Of a DNA stretch of 54,838 nucleotides, positions 24,999 through 33,282 are shown piece by piece; the stretch's first letter is position 1; every line of letters starts with the position of its first letter. The notes beneath the pieces were generated by a model that had not been told where the DNA came from, searched no databases, and saw only the letters and a list, made by a program, of their open reading frames with translations. Origin of the DNA: an uncultured Gammaproteobacteria bacterium (GTDB taxonomy: Bacteria; Pseudomonadota; Gammaproteobacteria; Arenicellales; JAANXG01); the NCBI GenBank assembly GCA_947259175.1, contig CAMYKW010000056.1, forward strand, positions 1 through 54,838, written 5' to 3'. Both the position numbers and the translations under genes were made by a program.

Positions 24999-27674
24999 AT
25001 GCAACCGGCCGAGAAGTTTGAAGATATAGACGCCCTCGAAACCCGGGAGTGGCTCGACGCTCTGGAGGCGGTCATTGAACACGAGGGCCCAGAGCGCGCG
25101 CACTACCTGCTGAATAGACTCATCGACAAGGCGCGGCGATCAGGGGCCTACCTGCCTTACAGTCTCAATACCGCGTACATCAACACCATCCCCGCCGCCC
25201 AGGAGCAGCGCAGCCCGGGTGATTCCGCCATCGAATGGCGGCTGCGCTCGTTGATCCGCTGGAATGCGATGGCGATGGTGCTGCGCGCCAATCGCAAGAG
25301 CACCGAACTCGGAGGACATATCGCCAGCTTCGCGTCTTCCGCGACCTTGTACGACGTCGGATTCAATCACTTCTGGCATGCGCGCGGCGAGGAGCACGGT
25401 GGAGACCTTATTTATATCCAGGGTCATTCAGCGCCGGGCATCTATGCACGCGCTTATCTGGAAGGCCGTTTGACGGAGAAAGACCTGGACGGCTTCCGCC
25501 AGGAGGCGGGGACCGAGGGATTGTCTTCCTATCCCCATCCCTGGCTGATGCCTGACTTCTGGCAGTTCCCCACCGTGTCCATGGGGCTGGGTCCGATCAT
25601 GGCGATCTATCAGGCCCGCTTCATGCGTTACCTCCACGATCGCGGTTTGGTCGACACGGATCCGCGCAAGGTATGGTGTTTCTGCGGCGACGGGGAAATG
25701 GACGAACCGGAATCCATGGGCGCGATCTCCCTCGCGGGCCGCGAGAAACTGGACAACCTGATCTTCGTGGTCAATTGTAACCTGCAGCGCCTGGACGGCC
25801 CGGTGCGCGGCAACGGCAAAATCATCCAGGAGCTGGAGTCGGCGTTCCGCGGGGCCGGTTGGAATGTCATCAAGGTCATCTGGGGGTCGTACTGGGACCC
25901 GTTATTGGTGCGCGACACCCAAGGATTGCTGCGGCAGCGCATGGAAGAGGCGGTAGATGGCGAGTATCAGGCTTTCAAGGCCAAGGGCGGTGCCTATACA
26001 CGCGAACATTTTTTCGGCAAGTATCCGGAACTCAAGGCAATGGTCGCCAATATGACCGACGAGGACATCTGGCGGCTCAACCGCGGCGGCCATGATCCGC
26101 ATAAGATTTACGCCGCCTATGCCGCCGCGACCCAACACACCGGCCAGCCCACGGTGATCCTTGCCAAAACCGTCAAGGGCTACGGCATGGGAGAATCCGG
26201 CGAGGGACAGAACATCACCCACCAGCAAAAAAAGATGGACGAGGAATCGATTCATCAGTTCCGCGACCGCTTCAAGATCCCGGTGGCGGATGACCAGTTG
26301 GGCGAGATCCCGTTCTACCGGCCGCCGGACGACAGCCCCGAGATCAAATATCTGCACGAACGACGCAAGGCTTTGGGCGGGTTTCTGCCCAGCCGAAAGG
26401 CGGACGCCGAACCGCTGCCGATCCCGCCGCTGGATACTTTCAAAACCCAACTCGAGGCAAGTGGCGAGCGGCAGATTTCCACCACTATGGCGTTTGTACG
26501 TATTCTCACTGCGCTGACCCGCGACAAGAACATGGGCAAGTATGTGGTACCCATCGTGCCCGACGAATCCCGCACCTTCGGCATGGAGGGCTTGTTTCGC
26601 CAATTGGGCATTTACTCGTCGGTGGGCCAGTTGTACAAACCGGAAGACGCCGACCAATTGATGTACTACCGCGAAGACATGAAGGGACAGGTTCTCCAGG
26701 AGGGGATCTGCGAGGCCGGCGCGATGTCCTCGTGGCTGGCGGCTGGAACCGCGTATGCCAATCATGGCATCAATATCATCCCGTTCTATATCTTTTATTC
26801 GATGTTCGGTTTTCAGCGGGTTGGCGATCTCGCATGGGCCGCCGGCGATTCGCGCACCCGCGGCTTTCTCATCGGTGGAACCGCAGGGCGCACGACCCTG
26901 GCGGGCGAGGGATTGCAGCACCAGGATGGCCACAGCCAAATACAGGCGATGCTGGTCCCGAACTGTGTCGCCTACGATCCGACTTATGCGTACGAGCTGG
27001 CGGTAATTATTCATCATGGACTGAAGCGCATGTTCGTGGATCAGGAGAGCGTTTATTTCTACATCACGGTCATGAACGAGAACTACGCCCATCCCGCCCT
27101 GCCGGCCGGCGCAGAGGAAGGTATCATCAAAGGTATGTACCGTTTGCGCACGTCCAGCTCAAAAGGCGGCAAATCGCGACCGTCGGTGCAGCTTCTCGGC
27201 AGCGGCACGATCTTGCGCGAGGTGGAGGCCGCCGCGGCGATGCTGGAGGATGACTACAACGTGGCGGCGGAAGTATGGAGCGTTACCAGTTTCAATGAAC
27301 TGCGGCGCGATGGCCTGGAGAAGGAACGTTGGAATCTGCTGCATCCCGATCAACCGCGTCGCGCCAGTTACATCGAGGAATGCCTGAACAGCTTTGCCGG
27401 TCCGGTGATCGCCGCTACCGACTATATTCGCTTGTTTGCCGATCAGATCCGGCCGTTCATACACAAACCGTACGTGGTGTTGGGAACCAACGGCTATGGG
27501 CGCAGCGACACGCGCAAGAATCTACGCCACCATTTCGAGGTCGACCGCAATTTCGTCACCGTGGCGGCACTCAATGCGCTGGCCGAGCAGGGTGACATCG
27601 ACGTGCGCCGCGTCGACGAGGCGATCAAGCGCCTCGGGATAGATCCGAATAAGCCGTATCCGGCCACCGCTTGA
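24999..27674 (+). CDS. aceE: pyruvate dehydrogenase E1 component, homodimeric type
   Basis: This 891-residue thiamine-diphosphate enzyme (E. coli AceE, 887) decarboxylates pyruvate and acetylates the E2 lipoyl groups. Visible features are DALEAVIEHEGPERAHYLL at the start, GHSAPGIYARAYLEGRL, the ThDP motif CGDGEMDEPESMG to VNCNLQRLDGPVRGN, and the C-terminal LGTNGYGRSDTR. The ATG at 24999 is preceded by GAGGAGGCG at good spacing. A longer frame from 24906 adds no conserved sequence. aceF follows after 16 bases. Confidence 0.97.
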   Translation: MQPAEKFEDIDALETREWLDALEAVIEHEGPERAHYLLNRLIDKARRSGAYLPYSLNTAYINTIPAAQEQRSPGDSAIEWRLRSLIRWNAMAMVLRANRKSTELGGHIASFASSATLYDVGFNHFWHARGEEHGGDLIYIQGHSAPGIYARAYLEGRLTEKDLDGFRQEAGTEGLSSYPHPWLMPDFWQFPTVSMGLGPIMAIYQARFMRYLHDRGLVDTDPRKVWCFCGDGEMDEPESMGAISLAGREKLDNLIFVVNCNLQRLDGPVRGNGKIIQELESAFRGAGWNVIKVIWGSYWDPLLVRDTQGLLRQRMEEAVDGEYQAFKAKGGAYTREHFFGKYPELKAMVANMTDEDIWRLNRGGHDPHKIYAAYAAATQHTGQPTVILAKTVKGYGMGESGEGQNITHQQKKMDEESIHQFRDRFKIPVADDQLGEIPFYRPPDDSPEIKYLHERRKALGGFLPSRKADAEPLPIPPLDTFKTQLEASGERQISTTMAFVRILTALTRDKNMGKYVVPIVPDESRTFGMEGLFRQLGIYSSVGQLYKPEDADQLMYYREDMKGQVLQEGICEAGAMSSWLAAGTAYANHGINIIPFYIFYSMFGFQRVGDLAWAAGDSRTRGFLIGGTAGRTTLAGEGLQHQDGHSQIQAMLVPNCVAYDPTYAYELAVIIHHGLKRMFVDQESVYFYITVMNENYAHPALPAGAEEGIIKGMYRLRTSSSKGGKSRPSVQLLGSGTILREVEAAAAMLEDDYNVAAEVWSVTSFNELRRDGLEKERWNLLHPDQPRRASYIEECLNSFAGPVIAATDYIRLFADQIRPFIHKPYVVLGTNGYGRSDTRKNLRHHFEVDRNFVTVAALNALAEQGDIDVRRVDEAIKRLGIDPNKPYPATA

Positions 27675-27690
27675 ATCAGGGAGACAGCCA

Positions 27691-29415
27691 GTGGTCAGGT
27701 TAGAAGAAATCTTTGTTCCCGACCTGGGAGACTTCAAGGACGTGCCGGTGATCGAAGTCCTGGTGCGCGAAGGACAGGAGATTCAGAGCGAGGATCCGCT
27801 GATAACACTGGAGAGCGACAAGGCGACCATGGACGTGCCCAGTCCCGTGGCCGGAAAAGTCAACGATCTTCTGGTTGCGGTGGGCGACAAAGTTTCGCGC
27901 GGCGACTTGATTCTGGTGTTGGAAGTCGAGTCCACCGCGGCGCCCGTAGAACACGAACCGGTCCCGGAAACTCCGGCTGACGAGGCGCAACAACAGCAAC
28001 TGGAACTGAATCACGTGACTGCAGCGGCGCCCGCCACCGGTAGCGGAACGGCCGCTGCGCCGCCATCCACCACCGAGACGGCCCCGCCGGCCCGGCAGGC
28101 GGCCGGTGAGCAGGTCGAGGTCGAGGTCCCCGACATCGGCGATTTCCACGACGTTGAGATTATTGAGATCATGGTCGCGCCCGGCGACATTATCCGCGCC
28201 GAGGACCCCTTGATTAGTTTGGAGAGCGACAAAGCCACCATGGATGTCCCTGCGCCCCTGTCCGGCACGGTGACGGCGCTGCGGGTCGCTAAGGGCGACA
28301 GGGTCTCGACGGGCAGCCCGATATTGATGGTGGCGCCCGTCGGCGCGGCCGCCGCGACCCCGGACGCTGAGCCGCAGGCACCGCCGGCGCCCACCCCGAA
28401 ACCGGCCGCGGCAGCCCCGCCTGCAGCCGCAACACCCCCCGCACGGCCGGCGCCGGCGCCGCCGCCGACGCTGCCGCCCGCGGTGGACACCGCGGATGCG
28501 GCAAAAGCGCACGCCAGTCCCAGCGTGCGGCGCTTTGCGCGCGAACTCGGCGTCGACCTGGGTGGCGTGCCGGGCAGCGGACGCAAGGGACGCATCGTCA
28601 AACAAGATGTACAGGCGTTTGTAAAACAACAGCTCGCACGACCATCCGCCGAACCGGCCTCCGCGGCGCCGGCGGGGTTCACGCTGCCGGAGATGCCGGA
28701 CATCGATTTCGCCAAGTTCGGCGAGGTCACCGTGCAGCCCCTCGGCCGCATCAAGAAACTCACCGCCGCCAGCCTGCATCGTTCCTGGCTGCATGTCCCC
28801 CATGTGACGCATCACGACGAGGCCGACATCACCGAGTTGGAGAGCTTCCGCAAACAGGCCAAGGAAGACGCGGAGCGACACGGGGTGCGCCTGACGATGC
28901 TCGCCTTCATCATGAAGGCGTGTGTCAGCGCCCTGAAACAATTTCCCAGCTTCAACGCGTCCCTGGAAACCGGTGGCGAAAACCTGATTCTGAAACGCTA
29001 TTACCATCTGGGTATCGCCGTCGACACCGAGGAGGGTCTGGTGGTGCCCGTTATCCGGGATGTCGACCTCAAAGGGGTGCTCGATCTGGCCAAGGAGTTG
29101 GGCGAGGTCAGCGAACGCGCCCGGGACAAGAAACTGACTGCAACGGATCTGCAGGGCGGCAGCTTCACGATCTCCAGCCTCGGCGGGATCGGCGGCACCG
29201 CGTTTACCCCCATAGTGAACGCCCCCGAGGTGGCGATACTGGGCGTATCCCGCGCGCAGATGAAGCCGGTGTTCAAAGACAAGGATTTCGTACCCCGGCT
29301 GATGCTGCCGCTGTCGCTTTCCTACGACCACCGGGTGATCGACGGCGCCGAGGCGGCGCGGTTCAGCGCTTTTCTGACGCGGGTGCTCGAGGACGCGCGC
29401 CGCTTGCTGCTATGA
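27691..29415 (+). CDS. aceF: dihydrolipoamide acetyltransferase (E2)
   Basis: This 574-residue E2 core has two lipoyl domains, lipoylated at Lys44 and Lys181 (each ESDKATMDVP), joined by Ala/Pro-rich linkers. A peripheral-subunit-binding domain (SPSVRRFARELGVDLGGVPG, about 275-310) follows, then the catalytic acetyltransferase domain ending in SYDHRVIDGAEAARF with His547. The start is GTG with AGGGAG at seven bases. The stop overlaps the ATG of a tiny 30-codon frame that leads into lpdA. Confidence 0.96.
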   Translation: MVRLEEIFVPDLGDFKDVPVIEVLVREGQEIQSEDPLITLESDKATMDVPSPVAGKVNDLLVAVGDKVSRGDLILVLEVESTAAPVEHEPVPETPADEAQQQQLELNHVTAAAPATGSGTAAAPPSTTETAPPARQAAGEQVEVEVPDIGDFHDVEIIEIMVAPGDIIRAEDPLISLESDKATMDVPAPLSGTVTALRVAKGDRVSTGSPILMVAPVGAAAATPDAEPQAPPAPTPKPAAAAPPAAATPPARPAPAPPPTLPPAVDTADAAKAHASPSVRRFARELGVDLGGVPGSGRKGRIVKQDVQAFVKQQLARPSAEPASAAPAGFTLPEMPDIDFAKFGEVTVQPLGRIKKLTAASLHRSWLHVPHVTHHDEADITELESFRKQAKEDAERHGVRLTMLAFIMKACVSALKQFPSFNASLETGGENLILKRYYHLGIAVDTEEGLVVPVIRDVDLKGVLDLAKELGEVSERARDKKLTATDLQGGSFTISSLGGIGGTAFTPIVNAPEVAILGVSRAQMKPVFKDKDFVPRLMLPLSLSYDHRVIDGAEAARFSAFLTRVLEDARRLLL

Positions 29416-29496
29416 ACCTGCCGCATTCAGCAAAATCGCCACACCGGGCCATGAACGCGAAGAACCACAACGACGCCACCGGGGAAGAGTCTCAGT

Positions 29497-31233
29497 TTGA
29501 CTGAAAAGATCGACATCAAAGTGCCGGATATCGGTGACTTCAAAGACGTGGAAATCATCGAGGTCCTGGTCCAGCCCGGTCAGCAGATCCAGCCCGAGGA
29601 TCCACTCATTACACTGGAAAGCGACAAGGCGACCATGGATGTGCCCTCGCCGATGGCCGGTACGGTTGAGGAAGTGGCGGTTAAAACCGGCGATAAGGTC
29701 TCGGAAGGCGCGGTGATTCTCACGCTGCGCGCCGCCGAACACGATGCACAGACCCCACCCACCACCGCGCCGGCGCAAGAAAAAGCGCCGATAGAGGCGC
29801 AAGAAGCCTTGGATATGAAGGCCGATCGGCACGTCGAGGTGGTGGTGCTCGGCGCCGGTCCGGGCGGTTACACCGCCGCGTTCCGCGCCGCGGATCTGGG
29901 CAAGAAGACCATCCTGGTCGAGCGCTATCCGGACCTGGGCGGCGTGTGCCTGAACGTCGGCTGTATTCCCTCCAAGGCCCTGCTGCACGCCGCCAAGGTG
30001 GTCGCCGAGGCGCGGGACATGGCCCTGCACGGCATCGCATTCGGCGACCCGAACATCGATCTGGATCGATTGCGGGGCTGGAAGAACGGGATCGTCGGCC
30101 GCCTGACCAAGGGGCTGGCCGGTCTTGCCAAACAGCGCAAGGTCGAAGTGGTGCAGGGTAGCGGGGAATTCATCGGCCCGAATAATCTGGTGGTAGTCGG
30201 CGACAGCGGCGTGACTACCGTGTCGTTCGAACATGCCATCATCGCCGCAGGCTCCCGTTCAATCACGCTGCCCGGCTTCCCCGTGGACCATCCGCGGGTG
30301 ATCGACTCTACCGGCGCGCTGGCGCTCGAGGACATCCCCCGACGTATGCTGGTCATCGGCGGCGGCATCATCGGCCTGGAAATGGCCAACGTGTATCACG
30401 AACTCGGCGCCCAAATCACCGTGGTCGAACTCACACCCACACTGTTGCCCGGCGTCGACGGCGACCTGGTGAAACCACTGCAGCGCCGCATCTCCAAGAT
30501 GTACGAAAACATCTTCGTCAACACCAAGGTAGCGCGCGTCGAACCCGGAGACAAACAGGTCAAGGTCTGGTTCGAAGGCGACGCGGCGCCGGAAAGCGAT
30601 GTGTTCGATACCGTGCTGGTGGCGGTCGGGCGGCAACCCAACGGGCATGAGATCGGCGCGGAAAACGCCGGCGTCCACGTCGACGAGCGCGGTTTCATAC
30701 CGGTGGACCCGCAGCAGCGCACCAATGTCGCACACATTTTCGCTATCGGCGACATCGTGGGCCAGCCGATGCTGGCGCATAAGGCCACCCACGAAGGCAA
30801 GGTGGCGGCGGAGATGTGCGCCGGGTTGAAGAGTGGATTCGACGCCGCCTCCATCCCCAGCGTCGCCTATACCGACCCGGAGGTCGCCTGGGTCGGCGTC
30901 ACCGAATCCGAGGCCACAGAACAGGGGATTACTTACGGTAAGGGCGTGTTTCCCTGGGCCGCCAGCGGCCGCGCCCTGGGGCTGGGCCGCGACGAGGGGC
31001 TGACCAAGCTGTTGTTCGACGAGGACAGCGGACGGGTGGTCGGCGCCGGCATCGTCGGGCCCAACGCCGGCGACCTGATCGCCGAAGCGGGACTGGCCAT
31101 CGAGATGGGCTGCGATGCCGAAGACATCGGCCTGACCATCCACCCGCACCCAACCCTGTCGGAAACCGTGGCGTTCGCGGCCGAGGCGTTCGCCGGGACC
31201 ATCACCGATTTGTACATCCCCAGGAAAAAGTAA
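29497..31233 (+). CDS. lpdA: dihydrolipoamide dehydrogenase (E3) with N-terminal lipoyl domain
   Basis: This 578-residue E3 has a lipoyl domain at 1-80 (Lys44 in ESDKATMDVP), a Pro/Ala-rich linker, then the FAD enzyme. The FAD motif is VVVLGAGPGGYTAAFRAA at about 115, the redox disulfide Cys151-Cys156 lies in GGVCLNVGCIPSK, and the C-terminal His-Glu pair is in HPHPTLSE. Lipoyl-bearing E3 subunits are known in several proteobacterial PDH operons. The start is TTG, preceded by GGGGAAGAG. No better start covers the lipoyl domain. It ends the aceE-aceF-lpdA operon. Confidence 0.95.
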   Translation: MTEKIDIKVPDIGDFKDVEIIEVLVQPGQQIQPEDPLITLESDKATMDVPSPMAGTVEEVAVKTGDKVSEGAVILTLRAAEHDAQTPPTTAPAQEKAPIEAQEALDMKADRHVEVVVLGAGPGGYTAAFRAADLGKKTILVERYPDLGGVCLNVGCIPSKALLHAAKVVAEARDMALHGIAFGDPNIDLDRLRGWKNGIVGRLTKGLAGLAKQRKVEVVQGSGEFIGPNNLVVVGDSGVTTVSFEHAIIAAGSRSITLPGFPVDHPRVIDSTGALALEDIPRRMLVIGGGIIGLEMANVYHELGAQITVVELTPTLLPGVDGDLVKPLQRRISKMYENIFVNTKVARVEPGDKQVKVWFEGDAAPESDVFDTVLVAVGRQPNGHEIGAENAGVHVDERGFIPVDPQQRTNVAHIFAIGDIVGQPMLAHKATHEGKVAAEMCAGLKSGFDAASIPSVAYTDPEVAWVGVTESEATEQGITYGKGVFPWAASGRALGLGRDEGLTKLLFDEDSGRVVGAGIVGPNAGDLIAEAGLAIEMGCDAEDIGLTIHPHPTLSETVAFAAEAFAGTITDLYIPRKK

Positions 31234-31305
31234 GGGGAACAACAAACGTAACAGGCGCGGTTATCCGGCAGCCCGATCGAGTCGTCGTCATCTGAAAATT
31301 CGCAC

Positions 31306-32058
31306 ATGAACGTAGGCACGCAGACCGTGAATCATCGCCCGCTGTCCCGGGTGGCGCTGTTGGCGTTCGTGTTGTCCATCCTCACCATCGCCGTGGTGGT
31401 CATGGCGGCGGTCGGTTTCCGCATGGAGTGGTGGGGATACGGCAGTTCTTTGAAGATATTGCGCGCTGCGGCGTACGGAGGCGCGTTTACCGCCATGGTG
31501 TCGCTGGCCGCAATCATGCTGACGTGGCCCGGACGCAGACGCCGGGGCCTTGTCCTCAGTGTCAGCGGCTTGCTAATCGTCACGGCAACCCTCGCCATGC
31601 CATTGTACTGGAACCATGCGAAATCGAGGCTGCCGCCGATCCAGGACATTTCCACCGACCTCGAGAATCCACCCGAGTTCTGGGAGGCGCCCACCTCGAG
31701 AACCACGCATCCCGGGGAACCAATCGCGGAACAACAGCGCGCGGCATACCCGGATATTCAGGCCCTCACCCTGGCCGCGCCGAGCGAGCGAGTATTGGCG
31801 GACGCCGTTGCCCTGGTCGCAGAGTTCGGCTGGAAGCTGGTCGCTGCGGATCCCGGGGAAGGACGCATCGAGGCGACAGTCACCACCTTCTGGTACGGCT
31901 TCAAGGACGATGTCGTCATCCGGCTGACACCCACCGGCGCCAACACCCGGGTGGACATGCGTTCCACTTCCCGATTCGGCGGCGGCGGCGATGGCGGATC
32001 GAATGCGAACCGCATCCGCAACTTTCTGGAAGCGCTGAAAAAATCGGCATCCCGTTAG
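31306..32058 (+). CDS. DUF1499 membrane protein
   Basis: This 250-residue protein has three N-terminal hydrophobic helices (about 16-36, 50-68 and 78-100). A soluble DUF1499 domain follows, with PPIQDISTDLENPPEFW, AAPSERVLADAVALVAEFGWKLV and a Gly/Asn-rich end (FGGGGDGGSNANRIRNFLEAL). DUF1499 proteins are membrane-associated and of unknown function. It lies 72 bases after lpdA on the same strand and converges with the STAS-like gene. Confidence 0.8.
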   Translation: MNVGTQTVNHRPLSRVALLAFVLSILTIAVVVMAAVGFRMEWWGYGSSLKILRAAAYGGAFTAMVSLAAIMLTWPGRRRRGLVLSVSGLLIVTATLAMPLYWNHAKSRLPPIQDISTDLENPPEFWEAPTSRTTHPGEPIAEQQRAAYPDIQALTLAAPSERVLADAVALVAEFGWKLVAADPGEGRIEATVTTFWYGFKDDVVIRLTPTGANTRVDMRSTSRFGGGGDGGSNANRIRNFLEALKKSASR

Positions 32059-32077
32059 TCCGCATATTGCGGTCGAA

Positions 32078-32461
32078 CTATTCGTCTTGCAGGCCTTGCA
32101 ACCACGCGATGGCGGCATTCCTTTCGGTAAAAATGCGCAGGGAAATCCCTCGGTTCAGCGCCACCGTCTCCGCGAAGCTGGCCTCATCGGCAATATTTTT
32201 TTGCGGTTCAATAACACAGGCGATGAAACTCCCGGCTGGGAACGCGTCATAGTATGAAATATTGAATTCATACAGCGCCATGGTGTCCGGCACTTGCCTG
32301 ATGATTGCCGCACTCATGTCAACCAGCACGCGGGCCAGTCCCCGATCAGCCATCTCCTCGCCGGAGCGCTGACGGGACTCAACGGCCTCTTGCATCGTCA
32401 GCTCATCGGTATGAACGACTTCCAGAATCCCGTTGTCCAGCGCGTTGATGCGATACGTCAT
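32078..32461 (-). CDS. STAS/SpoIIAA-like protein
   Basis: This 127-residue soluble alpha/beta protein has a layout resembling the SpoIIAA-like STAS fold: GILEVVHTDELTMQEAVESR, then RGLARVLVDMSAAIIRQVP, an aromatic segment (EFNISYYDAFPAGSFIACV) and IFTERNAAIAWLQ. The phrase VLVDMSAA sits where STAS proteins carry the phosphorylatable serine, but function is not established. It stands alone on the minus strand between the DUF1499 gene and the SAM hydrolase gene. Confidence 0.5.
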   Translation of the reverse strand: MTYRINALDNGILEVVHTDELTMQEAVESRQRSGEEMADRGLARVLVDMSAAIIRQVPDTMALYEFNISYYDAFPAGSFIACVIEPQKNIADEASFAETVALNRGISLRIFTERNAAIAWLQGLQDE

Positions 32462-32539
32462 CTAATCACCAGCATGAATACCAATTAGCGCACTCAATTA
32501 TAAATGAATCGATGTAGGTTGTAGCTACCGATCGTTTAC

Positions 32540-33265
32540 TCAGGAGGCGATACCTACTGCATCCCCGGGGCGCAGGTCCAGCCGGCGCGCCGCATTGTCC
32601 TGGTTCATGGCGATCTCCAACAGGCCGAGCGAATTGGCGTACCAGAACGGACGCCCGGGAGGTGCTTCGCTGAAGGTGCGCGCATAGCGAATAGTCATAC
32701 CACCCACTTCAATCACGCTTTCGACGTCGATGGCTGACGCACGCAATCCGCTGATCGCATTGCCGTAGTGATCGATATATATGACCGCCCCCCAATCATC
32801 GGGCCAGCCCGGGGCGTCCATTGCGGGATGATCTGCGGTGGACGGCGGCAGCGTTCCGCGCGCGAGCATCGCCGCTACCGGCGCGAACAGGTCGCGGCCG
32901 TGGAAGGAGTCAGACAGCGCAACCGGCCGCCAGTCTATGCGGTACGCGGCCACTTCCCGCGCGCGACGCATCACCATAGCCAACAAGCCATTGTCAGGCC
33001 CGACGAACCAACGGCCGTCAGCGCGCACCATGATCGCCTCACGCCGCCCACCGACGCCGGGATCGACGATGCCGAGGCACACTGCGTCGTGGGGCATCTG
33101 ATCCGTCAACGCCGCCAGCAGGTAAGCACCCGCCTTGATGTCGAAGCCCGGAATATGGTGACACAGGTCGATCACCGGCGTGCCGGGCGCCTGTTCCGTC
33201 AGCACGGTGTGGATTTGCCCGACATAAGGATCGTGCACGCCGAAATCCGTAAACAGGAGGATCAT
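32540..33265 (-). CDS. S-adenosyl-L-methionine hydrolase (DUF62, fluorinase/chlorinase family)
   Basis: This 241-residue protein starts MILLFTDFGVHDPYVGQIH and contains IVDPGVGG, FVGPDNGLLA, FHGRDLFAPVAA and YIDHYGNAISGL. These are the standard motifs of SAM hydroxide adenosyltransferases, which cleave SAM to adenosine and methionine. Halogenases of the same fold carry an extra loop not obvious here. The ATG at 33265, after GGAGGATC, is preferred to the one twelve codons upstream, which overlaps the peptidase gene. It follows the peptidase by 17 bases. Confidence 0.88.
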   Translation of the reverse strand: MILLFTDFGVHDPYVGQIHTVLTEQAPGTPVIDLCHHIPGFDIKAGAYLLAALTDQMPHDAVCLGIVDPGVGGRREAIMVRADGRWFVGPDNGLLAMVMRRAREVAAYRIDWRPVALSDSFHGRDLFAPVAAMLARGTLPPSTADHPAMDAPGWPDDWGAVIYIDHYGNAISGLRASAIDVESVIEVGGMTIRYARTFSEAPPGRPFWYANSLGLLEIAMNQDNAARRLDLRPGDAVGIAS

Positions 33266-33282
33266 CTCTTCACACTCTCCGC

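Noticed and set aside
25902-27092. Minus-strand open frame of 396 codons inside aceE
   Set aside because: Antisense to highly conserved aceE sequence and without similarity to any family I know.
27700-29331. Minus-strand open frame of 543 codons across aceF
   Set aside because: Antisense to aceF, extremely Arg/Gly/Cys-rich, no recognisable domain.
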